A stretch of 62,058 bases of DNA from Bacteroidia bacterium (lineage in GTDB: Bacteria; Bacteroidota; Bacteroidia; B-17B0; Aurantibacillaceae): contig JACMNO010000108.1 in the NCBI GenBank assembly GCA_014378485.1, positions 1 to 62,058 of the forward strand, given 5' to 3'. The notes below the pieces were generated by a model. It saw only the letters and a program-made list of their open reading frames with translations. It had not been told where the DNA came from and made no database searches. Below, in pieces: positions 56,006 through 62,058 of the stretch; the first letter of the stretch is position 1, and every line of letters starts with the position of its first letter. The position numbers and the translations under genes are program-made.

Positions 56006-56022
56006 TTTTGAAAAAATAATTT

Positions 56023-56060
56023 AAAAAGCCTTCATCAATTACATTTGATGAAGGCTTTTT
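56023..56060 (+). terminator. Intrinsic terminator of pyrG
   Basis: A 16-bp perfect stem AAAAAGCCTTCATCAA / TTGATGAAGGCTTTTT with a 6-base loop, ending in five T residues. Confidence 0.92.
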
Positions 56061-56147
56061 AATTTTAACCTAATCCTGAGCCATCGGCCTCTTTTAACTC
56101 ATTTAAACTTTTATACCTGTCTTCGAAATCGTATATTTAATAATTAC

Positions 56148-58949
56148 ATGCGGTTTAAATTTTTATATTTTGTTTTATGTTTTTGTTCGTTTACAATTAT
56201 GCGGGCCCAAACATTCTCCATCAATGGTAAATTAATTGATGAAAAAAAACAGCCCGCTATTGGAACTTCTGTCATTCTACTAAAGCCCGATTCATCCTTT
56301 ATAAAAGGAACTACTACTGATGTTGACGGAAAATATAAAATTGAAGAAATCAATCATGGAACATATATCCTCAAAATTTTAAGTTTAGGGTATAAGCCTG
56401 ATTTTAAATCCATTCAATTGGAAACACAATCCATAGACCTTGGCGCGATAGCATTGAAACAAAATTCCACTAATTTAAAAGAAGTTACCGTGGAAGCGCA
56501 AATGGCGTTGGCCACTCAAAACGGTGATACCACCAGTTTTAATTCAAAAGCATATAAAGTCAATAAAGATGCGACCGCAGAGGACCTTGTTTCAAAAATG
56601 CCAGGCGTAACTATTATAGATGGCAAAGTTCAAGCGCAAGGTGAAGAAGTAAAAAAAGTATTAGTGGATGGTAAAGCATTTTTTGGAGATGATGCCAATG
56701 CCGTTTTAAAAAACATTCCGGCAGAGATCATTGATAAAGTTCAGGTGTTTGATAAGAAAAGTGATCAGTCACAGTTTAACGGATTTGATGATGGCAATAC
56801 CACAAAAACAATTAATATCGTTACCAAATCACAATTTAAAAATGGCATGTTCGGAAAAGTATATGGAGGATATGGTTACGAAGATAAATATAAGAGCGGC
56901 GCAACCGTTAATAATTTTAGGGGAAACAGACGAGTTACTGTTTTGGCACAATCCAATAATGTGAATGAGCAGAACTTTTCTTCGGAAGACCTGGTGGGAG
57001 TTAGCAGCTCCGGCGGAGGTGGCGGAGGAAGAAGAGGTGGCAGCGGACAAGGAGGGGCACCGGCCAATGCCAGTGATAATTTCCAGATCAGTAATCAAAA
57101 CGGGATCAATACCACTTCATTATTCGGGTTGAACTACGCTGATAAATGGAATAAAAAAACAGAAGTAACAGGCAGCTACTTTTTCAACTGGACACAAAAT
57201 GATTCCAGGTCTACACTGCTTCAACAATATATTTTAGGTTCAAATAATGGTTTGATTTATAATGAATCGAATAATTCGGGAAGTGATAATTTTAATAACC
57301 GAATTAATTTTAAACTGGAAACAAAACTGGATTCAATGAATTCTATCGTGATCCAACCCAAGTTATCTTTTCAAACTAACCAATCTGCTAAGAAACTATT
57401 CGGAGCAACCACGAGAGAATTACAAAATTTAAATAGTACTGAGAATAGTAGCTCTTCCAATTTAAGCGGTTATTCAATTTCGGTTCCCTTGCTATACCGT
57501 CATTCCTTTGTAAAAAAAGGAAGAACATTTTCCATTAACGCGACTCCTGCCTTCACTAAAAACTACGGGGAAAATCAGTTGTATACTTTAAACACATATT
57601 ACAGAGACACCTTGTTTTATGGAGATACTATTGATCAAAAATCAAAAATTTTAAAAACCGGGAATAGCATTAACGGGAACATCTCTTATACGGAGCCACT
57701 TAATAAATTTAATTTCTTACTGCTTAATTATACGGCTTATTACACTGATAATTATTCTTCTAAAAAAACATTTGATAAAAATTATAGTGATTATAAATAT
57801 TCGGACTTAGACAGCAACCTCACTAACGTTTTTAAAAATCAGTATCAGTCTCAATCAGGAAGTTTAGGTTACCGGTTTCAAAAAGAAAAATTTAACTTCT
57901 CTTTAAATGCGGCTTATCAATGGGCGCAGTTATCCAAAGAACAGGAGATTCCAACTCATTATCAACTCAGCAAAACATTTGAATCTGTATTACCATCGGC
58001 GCAATTACAATATAAATTTTCTCCTAAAAAAAATCTCCGCTTAAATTACCGTACCAGCAATAATGCTCCAAGCATTGATCAATTGCAGGATGTTGTCAAT
58101 AACAGTAATTCCCTGCAATTAAGTACAGGTAATCCTGAGCTGAAACAGGATTTTCAAAACAATTTAAATATTCGTTATTCAGGTGTTAATACAGTAAAAG
58201 CAACTTCTTTCTTTGCGTTATTAGGCGGAAATTATTCAAACAATTATATTGGTAACAGTACCTTAATTGCCAACCGGGATACTGTGGTTTATAATTCCAT
58301 TTACCTTCAAAGAGGATCGCAAATAGTTCGTCCCGTAAATTTAGATGGATATTATTCACTCCGTTCATTTATCAATTATACGTTTCCCATAAAGAAAATA
58401 AAAACGAATTTAAGTGTGAATGTCTCTGGTAATTATAATAATGTCCCCGGTTTGATTAACACAAAAACAAATTTTGCTAAAACAGCAACCGGTGGTCTTG
58501 GGTTAGTATTCAGCAGTAACATCAGTGAACAATTTGATTTTACATTATCTTCAAACTCTTCTTATAGCCAGATTGAAAATACGTTACAGTCATCTTCTAA
58601 TACCACCTATTTATCGCAACAATCGAAACTAAAGCTTACCGCAAATCCGTACAAAGGATTTGTTTTACAAAGTGAATTTACGAATACTTATTACTCAGGT
58701 TTAACAAGCGCTTTTAATCAATCCATTTCTTTATGGAATGCCGCCGTAGGTTATAAGTTTTTAAAAAACAAACAAGCAGAACTACGTTTAACCGTGTATG
58801 ATATCCTAAACCAAAATAATAGTGTGACAAGAACCAATACAGACAGCTACATACAGGATTCACAGACCAATGTATTGAACCGTTATTACATGCTGACCTT
58901 TACCTATAATTTTAAGAAGTATTTTGCCAAGAAGGAGGAAGGTAAATAA
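56148..58949 (+). CDS. Outer-membrane beta-barrel protein with CarboxypepD_reg-like N-terminus
   Basis: 933 residues. Signal peptide (1-20, ending IMRAQ); CarboxypepD_reg-like domain (about 23-105: INGKLIDEKKQPAIGTSVIL); a plug-like domain (about 115-225: MPGVTIIDGKVQAQGEEVKKVLVDGKAFFGDDANAV in part); then a large OMP_b-brl_3-type barrel of alternating aromatic strands to the end, closing YYMLTFTYNFKKYF. A glycine/arginine-rich run (GGGGGRRGGSGQGG, about 289-302) lies in an early loop. TonB-receptor-like, but no TonB box was confidently seen; the ligand is unknown. Confidence 0.88.
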   Translation: MRFKFLYFVLCFCSFTIMRAQTFSINGKLIDEKKQPAIGTSVILLKPDSSFIKGTTTDVDGKYKIEEINHGTYILKILSLGYKPDFKSIQLETQSIDLGAIALKQNSTNLKEVTVEAQMALATQNGDTTSFNSKAYKVNKDATAEDLVSKMPGVTIIDGKVQAQGEEVKKVLVDGKAFFGDDANAVLKNIPAEIIDKVQVFDKKSDQSQFNGFDDGNTTKTINIVTKSQFKNGMFGKVYGGYGYEDKYKSGATVNNFRGNRRVTVLAQSNNVNEQNFSSEDLVGVSSSGGGGGGRRGGSGQGGAPANASDNFQISNQNGINTTSLFGLNYADKWNKKTEVTGSYFFNWTQNDSRSTLLQQYILGSNNGLIYNESNNSGSDNFNNRINFKLETKLDSMNSIVIQPKLSFQTNQSAKKLFGATTRELQNLNSTENSSSSNLSGYSISVPLLYRHSFVKKGRTFSINATPAFTKNYGENQLYTLNTYYRDTLFYGDTIDQKSKILKTGNSINGNISYTEPLNKFNFLLLNYTAYYTDNYSSKKTFDKNYSDYKYSDLDSNLTNVFKNQYQSQSGSLGYRFQKEKFNFSLNAAYQWAQLSKEQEIPTHYQLSKTFESVLPSAQLQYKFSPKKNLRLNYRTSNNAPSIDQLQDVVNNSNSLQLSTGNPELKQDFQNNLNIRYSGVNTVKATSFFALLGGNYSNNYIGNSTLIANRDTVVYNSIYLQRGSQIVRPVNLDGYYSLRSFINYTFPIKKIKTNLSVNVSGNYNNVPGLINTKTNFAKTATGGLGLVFSSNISEQFDFTLSSNSSYSQIENTLQSSSNTTYLSQQSKLKLTANPYKGFVLQSEFTNTYYSGLTSAFNQSISLWNAAVGYKFLKNKQAELRLTVYDILNQNNSVTRTNTDSYIQDSQTNVLNRYYMLTFTYNFKKYFAKKEEGK

Positions 58950-58970
58950 AACATAATCTCCTTGTGGTAT

Positions 58971-59026
58971 GTCACCCTGAACTTGATTCAGGGTCTCATG
59001 AGATGCTGAATCAAGTTCAGCATGAC
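58971..59026. repeat. 56-bp palindromic repeat, intergenic copy
   Basis: The 28-bp halves (58971-58998 and 58999-59026) are inverted copies matching at 24 of 28 positions, with no loop. Same family as the copy within the DinB-like gene (54/56 identical). Lies 21 bp after the barrel gene's stop and could also terminate it. Confidence 0.85.
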
Positions 59027-59125
59027 TGGCAATAATTTTTCTTAACTCATTCAAAGCACCTCTTTACTAAATAGCTATTAATTGCAACTGGAATAGCCCT
59101 ATTTTAGATGCAACAAAACTATTCT

Positions 59126-62058
59126 ATGAAAAAATCACTATCAACAATTATTATAATATTTATTTGCTCATTTGCATTTTCACAAATTACATTGACATCT
59201 ACGGTGAGCAATGTTAGCTGTTTTGGAGGAACTAACGGATCCGCTACTGTTACTGCAACAGGAGGGACAGGTTCATATACTTATACCTGGTTACCAACGA
59301 ATACCAACTCCGATATAATAACAGGATTGGCTGCAGGAACTTATACGGTGAATGTTGAAGATGCGGTGGCAAATACAAGTTCATTGGTTGTGACTATTAC
59401 TGAACCTTCACAACTATTAGTAAATGCTACAACAGCTAATGTTGTATGTAATGGTACGAGTACGGGGACTATTAATGTAATAGCTTCAGGTGGAATAACA
59501 ACTTATTCATATAATATAAATGGTGGTGGGTATCAATCACCTTCTGTATTTTCAAATTTTCCTGTTGGCATCTATCTAATGGGTGTTAAAGATGCAAATG
59601 GATGTGTAACCTCAAATACTGTTCTAGTTAATCAACCTCCTCAAATGACTGCTACCATAACACAAACGAATGTTTTTTGTTTTGGTTTATGTAACGGTTC
59701 TGCTAATGTATCTGCTTCCGGAGGAATTGCACCTTATACCTATTTCTGGTCAAATGGAAGTACAGGCCCTTTTGCTTCTAATTTATGTTTTGGAACTTAT
59801 AATGTAAATATTAATGATGCCAATGGATGTGTATCTTCTCAAACCGTTGCAATAACTCAACCAACTCAATTATTTTCATCTTCAACTGTTACAAATGTAA
59901 CATGTGCAGGGGTATGCAATGGTTCTTTTAATATTATAGCAACTGGTGGTATACCACCATACACCTTTTCAACAACAGCTTTTGGGCAAGCAACAAATAA
60001 TAATTATAATCAATGTGCAGGGAATCAAACTATTACTACTATTGATGCTAATAATTGCGTATTTCAGAGCGTCATTACAATCACACAACCACAACAATTA
60101 ATGACTACTACTGCAGCAACCAATGCTAATTGTGGTCAATCAAATGGGAGTGTTTGCGCAGGAATTTCAGGGGGTAATCCACCTTACAATATACAATGGA
60201 GCAATGGAGCTTCAACCTTTTGTAATAATAACATACCTGCTGGAGCATATTCGTTTACTGTTACAGATGCAAACGGTTGTACAGTAGTTTCGAGCGGTTT
60301 GGTAAATGATATAGCAGGTCCAAATGTCTCTATTACAAGTTTCACAAATGTTACCTGTTTTGGTTTAATGAATGGCGGTGCAACTACTATGGTAACAGTT
60401 GGTGTAAGTCCATATTCTTATTCTTGGAGTGGTAGCGCAACCTTAACTACTTCTTCCGTTTCAAATTTAGATGCAGGATTATATAATGTAACTGTTACAG
60501 ATGTTAATGGTTGTGTCGGCACTCAAAGTGTATTAATCAGTCAGCCACAGCAAATAACTGCCAGCATGAGTTTTACCAACGCCTCTTGTGGTATGTGTAA
60601 CGGACAAATTTATGCGACGGTTATGGGAGGCACTCCTTCCTACTCATTTATATGGTCACCACCGGCTGCAGGAAATACCGGAGCCCTTAATAATTTATGT
60701 CCAGGCATCTACACATTTCAAGTAACAGATCAGCTGGGATGTGCTGAAACAGCCACAGTAAACATTGCATCAATAGGATCGGCAACTATTTCCGGAATTA
60801 CAACTTCATTATCCCACATAGATGAAACGTGCACTAATATGAACGATGGTAGTATAGACTTAACAATTGGTGGATCTAATTCCGGCCCTTTTACATACCA
60901 ATGGAACAACGGAGCTACAACACAGGATGTATTAAACCTTCCTGCTACTTATTACTCTGTCAAAATTTTTGACTCAGCAATGAATTGTCTAATTGTTGGG
61001 GATACAATTAAAACAAATGGATCTAATTGTGGTTCCATTTCAGGAAATGTATTTTTCGATAACAATAACGATTGCATTAAAAACAGCGGTGATAGTGATT
61101 TAAGCAATGTTCAAATGATTGCTAATCCAGGAAACAAAATTTGTTATAGCAATTGGAGTGGTGATTATTATTTTAATAATTTATCATTAGGGACTTACAC
61201 TATTACCTCTGCTACGAATGCAAATATGATTGCTACCTGTGCAACAACATTAAATGCCACCATAAATTCAGGATCGCCTAATTCAATAAACAATAACTTT
61301 TCAAAAGAGTATATTCCTGTTACTCAACCGGATCTGTACACATCTGCCTATTCTAATGGAATTGTACCAGGGTTTGTTTGTCGTATGAATTACCTTCTGC
61401 ATAACTATAATACGTTTAATGCGAATGGTGTATTTAAGGTAACTTTACCTTCGGCATTTATTCCAAATATCACTAATACCTATCCAACAGCTTATACTTT
61501 ATATGGCGATACCATTATTTGGAATTTCACCAATATAAATTACTCGGGATGGAATGTAAATTTCTATGTTGATTTCACAACACCTTTAAGCACGCCATTA
61601 GGAAGTACCTTTACATCTTGTATTTGGGCGCAACCAACAGTAAGCGATTTAAATTATGCAAATAATAATTATTGCTATTCACGTACAGTTAATGGTTCTT
61701 TTGACCCTAATGATAAAACTGTGAGTCCGGTTGGTATTGGAGCTAATGGCGACATAGCTGCTACTGAAACAGATTTAACCTATTTAATTCGTTTTCAAAA
61801 TACAGGGAATGGACCGGCAGTAAATATTATGGTGAAAGATACTTTATCTCCTAACGTTAATATCAATACTTTTGAAATGCTAGGTGCAAGCCATAACTAC
61901 AATATTGATATTTTGCCCGGAAATGTATTGCGTTGGAAATTCAACAATATTATGTTAGCAGATAGCGGCACTAACGAACCTGCCAGTCATGGTTATATTC
62001 AGTACCGAATCAAACGAACAAACAACAATGCACCCGGAACACAAATTAAAAATACGGC
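59126..62058 (+). CDS. Large SprB-repeat surface protein (partial, C-terminus beyond window)
   Basis: Open from ATG 59126 (an in-frame ATG at 59108 is also possible) to the window end, 977 codons. Signal peptide (about 1-20, ending FAFSQ). Eight SprB-type repeats of about 70-80 residues follow (Cys-containing openings at about 59202, 59440, 59664, 59890, 60121, 60342, 60580 and 60820), with cores such as NVSCFGGTNGSATVTATGG and VTDANGC. Then an SdrB-like segment (about 61030-61330: ISGNVFFDNNNDCIKNSGD) and a DUF7619-like domain (about 61700 onward: GSFDPNDKTVSP, LTYLIRFQNTGNGPA). Such proteins are secreted by the type IX system through a C-terminal sorting domain, which would lie outside the window. 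Related to gliding adhesin SprB in repeat type only. Confidence 0.88.
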   Translation, partial: MKKSLSTIIIIFICSFAFSQITLTSTVSNVSCFGGTNGSATVTATGGTGSYTYTWLPTNTNSDIITGLAAGTYTVNVEDAVANTSSLVVTITEPSQLLVNATTANVVCNGTSTGTINVIASGGITTYSYNINGGGYQSPSVFSNFPVGIYLMGVKDANGCVTSNTVLVNQPPQMTATITQTNVFCFGLCNGSANVSASGGIAPYTYFWSNGSTGPFASNLCFGTYNVNINDANGCVSSQTVAITQPTQLFSSSTVTNVTCAGVCNGSFNIIATGGIPPYTFSTTAFGQATNNNYNQCAGNQTITTIDANNCVFQSVITITQPQQLMTTTAATNANCGQSNGSVCAGISGGNPPYNIQWSNGASTFCNNNIPAGAYSFTVTDANGCTVVSSGLVNDIAGPNVSITSFTNVTCFGLMNGGATTMVTVGVSPYSYSWSGSATLTTSSVSNLDAGLYNVTVTDVNGCVGTQSVLISQPQQITASMSFTNASCGMCNGQIYATVMGGTPSYSFIWSPPAAGNTGALNNLCPGIYTFQVTDQLGCAETATVNIASIGSATISGITTSLSHIDETCTNMNDGSIDLTIGGSNSGPFTYQWNNGATTQDVLNLPATYYSVKIFDSAMNCLIVGDTIKTNGSNCGSISGNVFFDNNNDCIKNSGDSDLSNVQMIANPGNKICYSNWSGDYYFNNLSLGTYTITSATNANMIATCATTLNATINSGSPNSINNNFSKEYIPVTQPDLYTSAYSNGIVPGFVCRMNYLLHNYNTFNANGVFKVTLPSAFIPNITNTYPTAYTLYGDTIIWNFTNINYSGWNVNFYVDFTTPLSTPLGSTFTSCIWAQPTVSDLNYANNNYCYSRTVNGSFDPNDKTVSPVGIGANGDIAATETDLTYLIRFQNTGNGPAVNIMVKDTLSPNVNINTFEMLGASHNYNIDILPGNVLRWKFNNIMLADSGTNEPASHGYIQYRIKRTNNNAPGTQIKNT

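Noticed and set aside
1..62058. Prophage, integrative element or plasmid origin
   Set aside because: No integrase, relaxase, capsid, terminase, Rep protein or att-like boundary was seen; the only transposase is the single Y1 gene.

Overview
The window is a chromosomal segment of a Bacteroidota bacterium (class Bacteroidia, lineage not resolvable by eye), AT-rich (I estimate mid-30s % GC). The evidence is lineage-typical content: DUF4294 and DUF4783 proteins, SprB-type repeats with a DUF7619-like domain, an OMP_b-brl_3 outer-membrane barrel with a CarboxypepD_reg-like N-terminus, a fused 2-oxoacid dehydrogenase E1, split transketolase genes, LytS/LytTR signalling, promoters of the TAnnTTTG type, and weak Shine-Dalgarno signals. 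It looks like a free-living, envelope-rich, gliding or type-IX-secreting organism. No prophage, conjugative element or CRISPR array was seen.

Layout. 1-10950: a truncated SPFH gene with a well-formed promoter/operator, a divergent RsmH-family methyltransferase, then leftward operons (RND transporter, acetyltransferase, phosphofructokinase, TPR protein; DUF4294 and M28 peptidase; biotin carboxylase). 11110-16745: two convergent envelope genes (CAP+OmpA; TPR+PD40+SPOR) and a lipoprotein MsrB-MsrA fusion. 16837-24040: a signalling and stress block with a TPR-LytS kinase and LytTR regulator, two tandem-domain universal stress proteins, a TerB-like protein, thioredoxin, and a DUF7793-like protein abutting a HisKA_2 kinase; TGA-N6-TCA palindromes of Crp/Fnr type sit at both usp promoters. 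24268-33123: a dinB plus DnaE-like translesion cassette, a broken histone-tail/VOC gene, tRNA-Leu and tRNA-Gly, mutS, and a GreA-like protein. 33134-42056: waaA, topoisomerase IV genes parE and parC separated by a Y1 (HUH) transposase and its hairpin array, an AIM24 protein and ychF. 42057-49903: split transketolase genes enclosing a VWA protein, rlmH, DUF4783 and nadC, and two divergent GH16 paralogues with a 38-residue cysteine-rich membrane microprotein. 49900-62058: a PMT-like glycosyltransferase, the 2-oxoacid dehydrogenase E1, a DinB-like protein carrying an in-frame palindromic repeat, pyrG, an outer-membrane barrel protein and the start of a large SprB-repeat surface protein.

The most distinctive signal outside genes is the variety of palindromic interspersed repeats: a 260-bp element with 9-bp terminal inverted repeats plus a partial copy; a 56-bp near-perfect palindrome present once between genes and once inside a coding frame; a hairpin array beside the Y1 transposase; and several shorter families. 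The best candidates for a second look are the REP-plus-transposase module inside the parE-parC operon, the coding-frame palindrome insertion, the stem-loop covering the pyrG start codon, the homopolymer-frameshifted histone-tail/VOC gene, and the inverted-repeat motif shared between the dinB cassette and the ychF/transketolase gap.
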